A stretch of DNA of 64,000 nt, taken from Fibrobacter sp. UWB2 (lineage in GTDB: Bacteria; Fibrobacterota; Fibrobacteria; Fibrobacterales; Fibrobacteraceae). Location: NCBI RefSeq assembly GCF_002210425.1, contig NZ_MWQK01000003.1:186001-250000 (forward strand). The letters run 5' to 3'. The translations under genes were made by a program, and so were the position numbers. Shown in pieces: positions 1 to 6,499 of this stretch. Position 1 is the stretch's first letter; the number at the start of each line of letters is the position of its first letter. The notes under the pieces were generated by a model, which had not been told where the DNA came from, did not search any database, and worked only from the letters and a program-made list of their open reading frames with translations.

Positions 1-279
1 ATCTACGCCCCGATTTACTCATTTGCAGACAAACTCGCAATCTGTAAGGAACAGTCCCGTTTGCTCGAAGACTTCAAACTTTCGAAGCGCTGGGATAGCG
101 GCCTCTTGAAACTCAAAGTCTTCCGCAAAGACGGCTACGTCGCCATCCAAACCGATGAACAACTTTGCTGGATTTTCGATAAACTCTCGACCATGCACAA
201 AATCGAAGACGAAGAATTCGAAGTTTTCATGAAGAACTACTTCACCGCTCCGAAAAAGAGCACTGCGAAGAAGAAGTAG
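1..279 (+). CDS. C-terminal end of an unidentified protein (5' truncated by window)
   Basis: The frame is open from the first base and ends at TAG 277-279, so only the last 92 residues are present and the start lies outside the window. The tail is rich in lysine and ends in a KKSTAKKK stretch, as cytosolic Fibrobacter proteins often do. I recognise no family from the visible part. A possible terminator follows at 338-367, consistent with a gene end here. Confidence 0.6.
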   Translation: MYAPIYSFADKLAICKEQSRLLEDFKLSKRWDSGLLKLKVFRKDGYVAIQTDEQLCWIFDKLSTMHKIEDEEFEVFMKNYFTAPKKSTAKKK

Positions 280-287
280 TAATAGAA

Positions 288-313
288 TGTCACCCCGGAT
301 TTATTCCGGGGCC
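288..313. repeat. ATGACA/TGTCA-ended dispersed palindrome
   Basis: TGTCA precedes a stem of CCCCGGA (293-299) and TCCGGGG (305-311). It belongs to the dispersed palindrome family seen throughout the window, here placed just downstream of a stop codon. Confidence 0.6.
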
Positions 314-337
314 GCCATACACAAATGTTTACAGCGC

Positions 338-367
338 ATCGCCCGCAATTACGCGGGCGATTTTTTT
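338..367 (+). terminator. Rho-independent terminator
   Basis: A nine-base stem ATCGCCCGC (338-346) / GCGGGCGAT (353-361) is followed directly by seven T residues. It would end transcription of the truncated gene at 1-279. Confidence 0.8.
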
Positions 368-437
368 ATTTTCGTCGCAAACAAAAAAGCACTACCCAAA
401 CCTACCCAGTCCTATCCAATATAGCGAAAAAGAGCTT

Positions 438-620
438 TTGATTCTCCAAGTCCTCAAAAGCAATCCCTCTATGACGCAAGGAGAAATGGCTCAATCATTG
501 GGAATGGATTCAAACCAAATAAAGTATTACCTTAACAAGCTTAAGAACGGTCCTAATCCGGCAATCCGCCATATCGGTACAACGCGTAACGGATATTGGG
601 AAGTGTTGGTAGAAATCTAG
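438..620 (+). pseudogene. Winged-helix DNA-binding fragment (C-terminal remnant, AlbA_2/RecG-like type)
   Basis: This 60-residue ORF starts at TTG and resembles the C-terminal winged-helix part of larger AlbA-like transcriptional regulators. It has a helix-turn-helix (EMAQSLGMDSNQIKYYLNKL) and a wing ending in GYWEVL. The frame stays open upstream to about 378 with no better start, and no N-terminal AlbA domain is present. It is therefore probably a decayed remnant. It could instead be a free-standing small regulator; the lack of a clear ribosome-binding site argues against that. A strong GGGAGG site follows at 623-628 but drives only ATG GCT GCG TAA. Confidence 0.4.
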
Positions 621-724
621 TAGGGAGGAAAAGATGGCTGCGTAAATTCGCAGGAAGTAGTAGGTTATGTAAAATTTTCTTGCCCCTCTTGCCAGTTTTT
701 TGGATATTAGGTACATTACATCTC

Positions 725-760
725 AGCGCGTCATTCCGTAAAAAGGAATGATGCGCTTTT
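725..760 (+). terminator. Hairpin terminator upstream of dinD
   Basis: AGCGCGTCATTCC (725-737) pairs with GGAATGATGCGCT (745-757) with one mismatch and is followed by a T-rich stretch. It separates the fragment at 438-620 from dinD. Confidence 0.6.
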
Positions 761-825
761 GCTTTATTCGGCTTTGCCATATTGCAAGGGCGCTCCCAGT
801 AAAAACAATAAACACAGGAGACCCT

Positions 826-1665
826 ATGACTAAAAAAGAAGTTACCACTTATTCTCAACAGACGTTTGAAAACATCAAGCACTTTGATGAAAACGGGAAT
901 GAATTTTGGTATGCAAGAGAACTGCAAACGGCTTTGGAATATACAGAATGGAGAAATTTCGAAAAAAGCATAAAACGAGCAAAGGAAGCATGCGCATCAA
1001 GCGGTTTTGTTGAGACAGACCATTTTGTTGGCGTCAACAAAATGGTTACTCTTGGTTCTGGTTCACAGCGTGAAATTACCGATATCAAGCTTTCCCGTTA
1101 CGCTTGTTACCTGATTGTAATGAACGGGGACCCCCGTAAAGAAGTAATTGCTCTTGGACAAACATATTTTGCAGTAAAGACTCGTCAAAAAGAAATTTCG
1201 GATACAATGTCGCAACTTTCGGAAGATGAAAAACGATTGGCTATTCGCGATGAGGTTACGATTCGCAACAAATTCCTAGCCAGTTCTGCGAAAGCAGCTG
1301 GTGTTGAAACGCCCGTGGATTATGCGGTGTTCCAAAATCGCGGATATCAGGGGCTTTACAACGGCTTGGGAATGAAAGACATTCACAAGCGTAAAGGTCT
1401 CAAGAAAAACGAGCAAATACTGGACCACATGGGAGCTACAGAGCTTGCTGCAAATCTTTTCCGCATTACACAAACAGATGACAAACTCCGTCGTGAAAAC
1501 ATCAAGGGAAAAGAATTGGCAAATGAAACTCATTTTGCCGTAGGCAAGAAAGTTCGCCAAACAATCGCCGAACTTGGTGGAACAATGCCAGAAAACCTCC
1601 CCACGCCCAAAATCAGTGCTAAAAAGTTGAAACAGGAACGCAAGAAAACCATCGCGAAGAAATAA
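826..1665 (+). CDS. dinD: DNA-damage-inducible protein D (DinD)
   Basis: This 279-residue protein matches the length and layout of the DinD family: an N-terminal BRO-N-like domain (about residues 8-120) and a basic C-terminal helical part. In Escherichia coli DinD is a LexA-regulated SOS protein that inhibits RecA filament functions; that role is family knowledge, not visible here. The start is ATG 826 because a clear AGGAG lies at 817-821, while the longer frame from 748 runs through the upstream terminator. I do not see an obvious LexA box in the 60 bases upstream. It stands alone between two terminated regions, and DinD genes are often acquired laterally. Confidence 0.85.
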   Translation: MTKKEVTTYSQQTFENIKHFDENGNEFWYARELQTALEYTEWRNFEKSIKRAKEACASSGFVETDHFVGVNKMVTLGSGSQREITDIKLSRYACYLIVMNGDPRKEVIALGQTYFAVKTRQKEISDTMSQLSEDEKRLAIRDEVTIRNKFLASSAKAAGVETPVDYAVFQNRGYQGLYNGLGMKDIHKRKGLKKNEQILDHMGATELAANLFRITQTDDKLRRENIKGKELANETHFAVGKKVRQTIAELGGTMPENLPTPKISAKKLKQERKKTIAKK

Positions 1666-1928
1666 CAAATCTCGCCAAAACATCCCCATTTCATTTTGAC
1701 GCACCGATTGTTTCACTGGCGAAACACCGACCGTCACTTTCTGAAATACCCGCCTCGTCTGCGACCTTCCAATCGCATTTTTCAGCCACCCGCGCACACA
1801 TTTTTGCACTTTTTTCGCCGTTTCACCCATCAAAAATTGCGTTTTTTCATCAAATTTCGCCATTTTTGCAATTTTCGCCATCACCTCACAAAAAAATTTT
1901 TCTGCACAAGCCTCAAAAAAGAAAAAGT

Positions 1929-1945
1929 TGGCACGGCTTTAGCTT
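1929..1945 (+). promoter_or_regulatory. Sigma-54 (-24/-12) promoter of the small heat-shock gene
   Basis: TGGCAC (1929-1934) and GC at 1942-1943 have the exact GG-N10-GC spacing of sigma-54 promoters. Transcription would start near 1955, leaving a 58-base leader with an AGAGG site at about 2000. The rpoN gene itself lies in this window. The region 1666-1928 upstream is non-coding and A/T-rich, and I see no defined activator site in it. Confidence 0.65.
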
Positions 1946-2012
1946 AAGGTAGGGTGTAAAACAAAAGGGCCAACGGTAAACGCCGAGCCCGCAACAAAAA
2001 GAGGTTAAAATT

Positions 2013-2390
2013 ATGATGAACACACAGATCCTTCCGAACGCTTTCTATGGTATCCAGAACTTCATTGACAGCTTGAACGCCGCAAACGCAAAGTGCGAAG
2101 GCACCTACACGCCAAAGGCCGACTACTACGAAACCGAAGGCGGCTTTGCTCTTGAAGTCGAACTTCCGGGCGTCAAGAAAGAAGACATGGACATCCAGGT
2201 CGAAAAGAATATCTTGACCGTCAAGGCGACCCGCGCACGCAAGGACGAAAAGTTCACTTACGAACGTAGCTTCCGCTTGGCAGACGATATCGATACCGAA
2301 AACATTAAAGTCTCCTTGGAAAACGGTATCCTGAAATTCGACCTTACCAAGAAAGCTCAGGCTGCAGCCCGCAAAATTACCATTGCCTAA
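2013..2390 (+). CDS. Small heat-shock protein (Hsp20/alpha-crystallin family)
   Basis: An ATP-independent chaperone that holds unfolding proteins in large oligomers. The alpha-crystallin domain covers about residues 32-125: it begins with PKADYYETEGGFALEVELPG and contains the conserved ELPGVKKEDMDI strand and the GILKFDL strand. The protein is 125 residues, at the short end of the family. The C-terminal I-x-I motif appears as ITI just before the end. Transcription is probably sigma-54 dependent from the promoter at 1929-1945, which is unusual for this family. A terminator follows at 2469-2499, so the gene is monocistronic. Confidence 0.95.
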   Translation: MMNTQILPNAFYGIQNFIDSLNAANAKCEGTYTPKADYYETEGGFALEVELPGVKKEDMDIQVEKNILTVKATRARKDEKFTYERSFRLADDIDTENIKVSLENGILKFDLTKKAQAAARKITIA

Positions 2391-2468
2391 CGGCAATCGG
2401 GCTAGCGCCTCGTGCTGAAAAGCACATTAACCAAGCAATTTTTCATACAACTCCTCCTTAGAACAAAG

Positions 2469-2499
2469 AAATTCCCGGCAGCGATGTCGGGAATTTTTT
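2469..2499 (+). terminator. Rho-independent terminator of the hsp20 gene
   Basis: AAATTCCCG (2469-2477) pairs with CGGGAATTT (2488-2496), followed by T residues. Confidence 0.8.
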
Positions 2500-2500
2500 A

Positions 2501-2529
2501 TTGCCAAAATTTCTTTTTTGTACTATATT
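2501..2529 (+). promoter_or_regulatory. Sigma-70-type promoter of the zinc-uptake operon
   Basis: TTGCCA (2501-2506) and TATATT (2524-2529) are 17 bases apart. Transcription would start near 2536, inside the palindromic operator that follows. Confidence 0.55.
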
Positions 2530-2531
2530 TG

Positions 2532-2554
2532 AATTTGCGAATGATTCTCAAATT
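2532..2554. promoter_or_regulatory. Fur/Zur-type operator
   Basis: Two 11-base arms, AATTTGCGAAT and ATTCTCAAATT, flank a single G and match as an inverted repeat at 10 of 11 positions. The core fits the 7-1-7 layout of Fur-family boxes (TGATAAT-N-ATTATCA). Because the genes downstream look like zinc importers, Zur is the likeliest regulator. The site covers the predicted transcription start, so binding would repress. Confidence 0.7.
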
Positions 2555-2579
2555 GAATTTACACGTACTTGACAGGTTG

Positions 2580-2822
2580 ATGGTCGCGCTGGCGCTCTTT
2601 TACACGGAGCACCACGTTGAACATCATTGTCACGGCGAGCATTGCCACGTCTGCCATCACCTCCATCACTGTCTGGACTTGATTTCGGAATTCTGCTTTG
2701 AACTCGTTGAAGCACCGATTGAAATCATTTGCCGCTGTTTTCTTTTTAAGTTAGTGAAATTTGCAGTCCTTGTACTGCGCCCGACAACGCTAGTTTCACA
2801 AAAGATTTTACTGCTAAATTAA
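2580..2822 (+). CDS. Small His/Cys-rich protein, first ORF of the zinc operon (hypothetical)
   Basis: An 80-residue reading frame sits between the Zur-type operator and znuA. Its residues 10-27 (TEHHVEHHCHGEHCHVCH) contain eight histidines and three cysteines, and HLHHC follows, which strongly suggests zinc binding. The rest is hydrophobic (FELVEAPIEII, KLVKFAVLVL), so it may be membrane-associated. I chose ATG 2580, with ACAGG just upstream. ATG 2541 in the same frame would put the start inside the operator and give a 93-residue, near-leaderless product. No known family is recognised. It could be a metal buffer, a zinc-sensing leader peptide, or a chance frame, although chance is unlikely to give such a cluster. 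The 134 bases to znuA show no further signal. Confidence 0.45.
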   Translation: MVALALFYTEHHVEHHCHGEHCHVCHHLHHCLDLISEFCFELVEAPIEIICRCFLFKLVKFAVLVLRPTTLVSQKILLLN

Positions 2823-2956
2823 CTTTCCAGCAGTACAACTAAATTCTTTTTCAATAGAATCTTGCCATGAACGCCCCAGGACTCGTCTGGGATAACATCA
2901 GGCATATTCTTTCTATTGCCCTAAAAAATTATTCAACATTCATAAAAGGTTAAAAA

Positions 2957-3946
2957 ATGAAAAAGCTTTCATTTTGTTCTTTGGCGTGCGCCATTTTTGT
3001 CGCAGCGCTCTTCTCCCTCGTAGCCTGCAACAGCGTTTCCGAAAACAAAAAGCAGGAATCACACGAGCTCTCCATCATCACCACCATTTATCCAGAATAC
3101 GCGTGGACAAAAGAAATCCTCGGAACACGCACCGATTCCGTCAATCTCACGTTGCTCATCAAGAACGGTATCGATTTGCACAGTTACAAGCCCACAGCCC
3201 ACGATGTCGCAAAAATTGCAAGTGCCGACATGGTAATTTACGTCGGTGGCGAATCTGACGAATGGATTAAAGACGCGCTCACAGCATCCCCGAAAAAGGG
3301 CCGCGTTGAAATCAATTTGATGGAAGCTCTTGGCGACCGCGTAAAGGCAGAAGAAATCGTCGAAGGCATGCAGGCCGAAGAAGAACACCATCACGACGAA
3401 GAAGTTGAAAACGATGAACACGTTTGGCTCTCGCTGAAGAATGCCGAAATTCTCGTGAAGAAAATTGCCGAAGAACTTTCCAAAATCGATGTCACCCACG
3501 CATCCGCCTACAAACAAAATGCCGAAGCCTACATTGCCCAAATCCAGTCACTTGACGCAGAATACCGCACCGCAGTAGAAAGCGCCGCCCGCAAGACAGT
3601 TCTTTTCGGCGATCGATTTCCTTTTCGCTATCTGGTGGACGATTATGGTATTAAGTATTATGCCGCGTTTGTTGGCTGTTCCGCCGAAAGCGAGGCTAGC
3701 TTTGAAACTATCGCATTCCTCGCAGGAAAAATGGACAGCGAATCCCTCCCGTCAATTTTCATTATCGAAAACGGCAATGACAAAATCGCAAAGGCAGTGC
3801 TTGCCGCAAGTAAAAAATCCCAGAACGCACAAATTCTCACCATCAATTCAATGCAGTCTATCACAGAAGAGCAAATAAACAACGGCATCAATTACTTATC
3901 GCTAATGAAAGCTAACTTGGAAAACTTGAAAAAGGCTTTGAACTGA
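2957..3946 (+). CDS. znuA: Zinc ABC transporter, periplasmic substrate-binding lipoprotein
   Basis: A cluster A-I metal-binding protein that captures zinc in the periplasm and hands it to the ZnuBC importer. The signal peptide ends in a lipobox (LVAC, Cys24), so the mature protein is lipid-anchored. It has the typical two-lobed fold linked by a long helix, a first-lobe histidine ligand in IDLHSYKPTAHD, and a His/Glu-rich loop around residue 140 (EEEHHHDEEVENDEH) that marks zinc rather than manganese transporters. It lacks the usual HxW spacing of some homologues but has DEHVWLS. At 329 residues it is of normal length. The stop codon is one base before the ATPase gene. Confidence 0.93.
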   Translation: MKKLSFCSLACAIFVAALFSLVACNSVSENKKQESHELSIITTIYPEYAWTKEILGTRTDSVNLTLLIKNGIDLHSYKPTAHDVAKIASADMVIYVGGESDEWIKDALTASPKKGRVEINLMEALGDRVKAEEIVEGMQAEEEHHHDEEVENDEHVWLSLKNAEILVKKIAEELSKIDVTHASAYKQNAEAYIAQIQSLDAEYRTAVESAARKTVLFGDRFPFRYLVDDYGIKYYAAFVGCSAESEASFETIAFLAGKMDSESLPSIFIIENGNDKIAKAVLAASKKSQNAQILTINSMQSITEEQINNGINYLSLMKANLENLKKALN

Positions 3947-3947
3947 T

Positions 3948-4586
3948 ATGTTTCTGCTCAAGTGCAACAAATTAACACTGGGATACAACAACAAAGACAT
4001 TCTTCACAGTTTTGATTACGGGATTCATTCCGGCGAATACCTCTGCATCATAGGCAGAAACGGCTGCGGAAAGACGACGTTCTTGCGCGGCCTCGCCGGA
4101 GTTTTACGCCCAAAATCTGGGAAGATCGAACTTTGCGACAATCTCAGGCGAAACCAAATCGGCTACTTGCCTCAAATCACGATAGCGCAAAAAGATTTCC
4201 CGGCATCTGTCGAAGAAATCGTCCTTTCGGCATTTCAAGGGAAAAGCCTGTTGTTGCCATTTTATGGGAAAGCCCTCCGCAAACGCGCAAACGAGTGCTT
4301 GGAACTCACGCGGACAGAGAATCTGCGGAAAGAAAGTTTCCGCGAACTTTCTGGCGGTCAAAAGCAGCGCGTTCTTTTGGCGAGGGCATTGTGCGCTGCC
4401 GAGCGCTTGTTGCTTTTGGACGAGCCCGTCACAGGACTTGATCCCGAATCATCGCAGAACATGTACAACATTATCAAGGACCTTCACGAAAATAAGAACA
4501 TGACTATCGTGATGGTCACACACGACGTTGAGGCCGCACGCAACAATGCCACTAGGATACTGAACTTTAACGAATTAGTGCATTAA
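3948..4586 (+). CDS. znuC: Zinc ABC transporter, ATP-binding protein
   Basis: The ATPase that powers zinc import by ZnuB. Walker A is GRNGCGKTT (residues 36-44), the ABC signature LSGGQKQR is at about 132-139, and Walker B with its catalytic glutamate is LLLLDEPVTGLD. The switch histidine is in VTHDVE. The 212-residue length is that of a minimal importer ATPase. It starts one base after znuA, implying translational coupling, and is followed by znuB after a dispersed palindrome. Confidence 0.94.
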   Translation: MFLLKCNKLTLGYNNKDILHSFDYGIHSGEYLCIIGRNGCGKTTFLRGLAGVLRPKSGKIELCDNLRRNQIGYLPQITIAQKDFPASVEEIVLSAFQGKSLLLPFYGKALRKRANECLELTRTENLRKESFRELSGGQKQRVLLARALCAAERLLLLDEPVTGLDPESSQNMYNIIKDLHENKNMTIVMVTHDVEAARNNATRILNFNELVH

Positions 4587-4587
4587 C

Positions 4588-4616
4588 GGAGATGCCCGCA
4601 CAGAGGCGGGCATGAC
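4588..4616. repeat. ATGACA-ended dispersed palindrome inside the znu operon
   Basis: GGAGATGCCCGC and GCGGGCATGACA flank a short loop. It lies in the 40 bases between znuC and znuB, and its ATG (4612) is in frame with znuB, which can mislead start-site calling. Confidence 0.75.
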
Positions 4617-4626
4617 AATTTATCCC

Positions 4627-5481
4627 ATGCTTGACAAACTATTCTTCTACCTAGACTTCCCTTTTGTACGCTACGCGATTATTGTCGGAACGCTCATCTC
4701 GCTATGTTCCTCGCTTTTGGGCGTCACGCTCGTTCTCAAGCGGTACTCCTACATAGGCGATGGACTTTCGCACGTCGCATTCGGAGCGCTCGCGATTGCT
4801 GCAGTTCTTAAAGTCACGAACAACATGCTCATCATTTTGCCCGTGACCGTAGCTGTTGCAATTTTACTCCTTTGCGGTAGCAGAGACTCGCGTTCGGGCA
4901 TACAAATCAAGGGTGATGCCGCCATCGCCATGGTTTCGGCTGGGGCCCTTGCCATAGGCTATTTGCTGGTGAACATATTCTCGTCATCGGCAAATGTCGC
5001 GGGCGATGTCTGCACAACGCTATTCGGCTCCATGTCCATTCTCACGCTCAAGCCGACAGACGTTTACCTTTGCGTAATCCTTTCTGCAATCGTCCTCGTA
5101 ACATTCGTCCTCTTTTACCACAAGATTTTTGCCATCACGTTTGACGAAAATTTTGCACGTGCAACAGGCGTAAATGTCAACGCATTCAACCTCCTTATCG
5201 CCATCATCATCGCAGCGATTATAGTCCTTGCCATGAATCTCGTTGGCGCGTTACTCGTTTCGGCACTCGTCGTATTCCCCGCACTTTCCGCCATGCGAGT
5301 TTTCAAAAGCTTTTTCACAGTAACCGTTGCCGCAGCTGTAATTTCCGTCGTCTGTTCCCTCACCGGTATCATCATTGCCATCCTCGCTGGAACTCCTGTC
5401 GGTTCAACGATTGTCGCTGCCGATATTGTCGCATTCCTCATCTGTTACACAACAAGTTTCATCCGCTGCAGGAGAGCTTAA
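4627..5481 (+). CDS. znuB: Zinc ABC transporter, membrane permease
   Basis: An ABC-3 family permease with about eight membrane segments that forms the zinc channel with ZnuC. It carries the family hallmarks SYIGDGLSHVAFGALAIA near residue 45 and LVVFPALSAMR late in the protein. At 284 residues from ATG 4627 it has normal length. I prefer this start to ATG 4612, because the earlier ATG belongs to the inserted palindrome. Neither has a good ribosome-binding site, so expression may depend on coupling to znuC. Confidence 0.93.
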   Translation: MLDKLFFYLDFPFVRYAIIVGTLISLCSSLLGVTLVLKRYSYIGDGLSHVAFGALAIAAVLKVTNNMLIILPVTVAVAILLLCGSRDSRSGIQIKGDAAIAMVSAGALAIGYLLVNIFSSSANVAGDVCTTLFGSMSILTLKPTDVYLCVILSAIVLVTFVLFYHKIFAITFDENFARATGVNVNAFNLLIAIIIAAIIVLAMNLVGALLVSALVVFPALSAMRVFKSFFTVTVAAAVISVVCSLTGIIIAILAGTPVGSTIVAADIVAFLICYTTSFIRCRRA

Positions 5482-5532
5482 CGTCATCCTGAGTCCCGAA
5501 ACGGAGTCCGGGATAAACTCCGCGAAGGATCC
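5482..5532. repeat. GGATCC/CGTCAT-ended dispersed palindrome
   Basis: The outer ends CGTCATCCTGAG and GCGAAGGATCC enclose two nested palindromic parts (GTCCCG / CGGAGTCC). It is an imperfect member of the same intergenic family, placed between znuB and the next gene. Confidence 0.5.
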
Positions 5533-5553
5533 ATATTTTTTGGAGATTAAATC

Positions 5554-5973
5554 TTGCATAAATTATTTTCAATTTCTCTTCTACTCCTCTTCACAACCTC
5601 AACATTTGCCAAAGAAAATTCCAGCAATGCCGACATCGACCTCACGCGAATGAGCAGTACCATGGTCTACTCGATGGTCTACCAAATGGTCACCGACCCT
5701 CAAAAATACGTCGGCAAGCGCATCAAAATGAAAGGAGCCTTTTCGAGCTATTTCGATGAAGAAGCAAACCAACGTTTTTTCGGTTGTGTTATCAAGGACG
5801 CCCTCGCCTGTTGTTCACAAGGTCTCGCATTTGAGCTAGCCAAGCCACGCAAGTTTCCAAGCGAATACCCATCCGAAGGTACATTCATCACCATCATCGG
5901 CACATTTGAATTTGAAAAAGTAGAAGACGGCATCGGTTTCCCAATAATCAAAGACGCCAAAATGTTCAGATAA
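5554..5973 (+). CDS. Exported protein of the zinc operon (DUF1980/YcgQ-C-like)
   Basis: A 139-residue protein with a cleavable signal peptide (LFSISLLLLFTTSTFA), so it should be periplasmic. The mature part resembles the C-terminal domain of DUF1980/YcgQ-type proteins: a KYVGKRIKMKG strand, a CVIKDALACCSQGLAFEL segment with three cysteines, and a final small beta barrel. Such proteins are found in zinc-limitation regulons, and I infer a role in periplasmic zinc handling. The start is TTG 5554, with TGGAG 8 bases upstream and the signal peptide directly following. It lies in the same direction as znuABC with only a palindrome between. Confidence 0.7.
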   Translation: MHKLFSISLLLLFTTSTFAKENSSNADIDLTRMSSTMVYSMVYQMVTDPQKYVGKRIKMKGAFSSYFDEEANQRFFGCVIKDALACCSQGLAFELAKPRKFPSEYPSEGTFITIIGTFEFEKVEDGIGFPIIKDAKMFR

Positions 5974-5998
5974 GATTTCACCCATACAAAGGATAAAA

Positions 5999-6499
5999 AT
6001 GAAAATCAAACATCTCTCTATTGCCGCGCTCTGCGCGTTCTTTGCCGCATGTAGCGACAGCAATTCCACCTCCACCGATCAGCACGAGCACTTCGAAGCC
6101 GAAGGTTGGAACCTCTACTGGCCCGACTGGAAACTTGCCTACAGTGTTTACCAGGGCAAAGAAGACAAGAGCCTTGAAACGCTCCGTGTCAATGCAAATT
6201 GCCTTAGCGAACATTTGACCGTCAAGTTTCTCGATGACGAAAAGAAAGAAGTTTCCGCTCCCAAGGACGACGAGCACACACTCGGCTGGAGCATTGGCGA
6301 CGAATCCATCCTCGACATCGAAGCATGTGGCAGCTGGGGATTCCACCTGAAAGGCGTCAAGGAAGGCGAAACAACGCTGACTCTCAAAGTCAAGCACCAC
6401 GACCATGCCGACGCACGTACGCCGGAAATCCGCATTATTGTTGATAAAGCCTTGAAGGCAGAAGATTGCCCGTTCCAGGACGATGACGATGATGAATAA
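5999..6499 (+). CDS. His/Asp-rich lipoprotein of the zinc operon
   Basis: A 166-residue lipoprotein with lipobox FAAC (Cys18). Just after the anchor is DQHEHFEAEGW, a possible metal ligand set, and further His/Asp groups occur at DDEHTLGW, KHHDHADA and the acidic tail (DDDDDE). The middle resembles an immunoglobulin-like strand pattern ending in GETTLTLKV. I do not recognise a named family. Its position between the exported zinc protein and the TonB receptor suggests it passes or buffers zinc at the outer membrane. Its last 17 bases overlap the receptor gene. Confidence 0.75.
   Translation: MKIKHLSIAALCAFFAACSDSNSTSTDQHEHFEAEGWNLYWPDWKLAYSVYQGKEDKSLETLRVNANCLSEHLTVKFLDDEKKEVSAPKDDEHTLGWSIGDESILDIEACGSWGFHLKGVKEGETTLTLKVKHHDHADARTPEIRIIVDKALKAEDCPFQDDDDDE

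Noticed and set aside
1276-1884. 202-residue minus-strand frame spanning the end of dinD and the intergenic region
   Set aside because: Most of it is antisense to dinD, and the 70 residues in the gap have no ribosome-binding site or family resemblance.
2412-2579. Upstream extension of the His/Cys-rich ORF from 2412
   Set aside because: It would cross the hsp20 terminator, the zinc-operon promoter and the operator, so only the part from 2541 or 2580 can be translated from the predicted mRNA.
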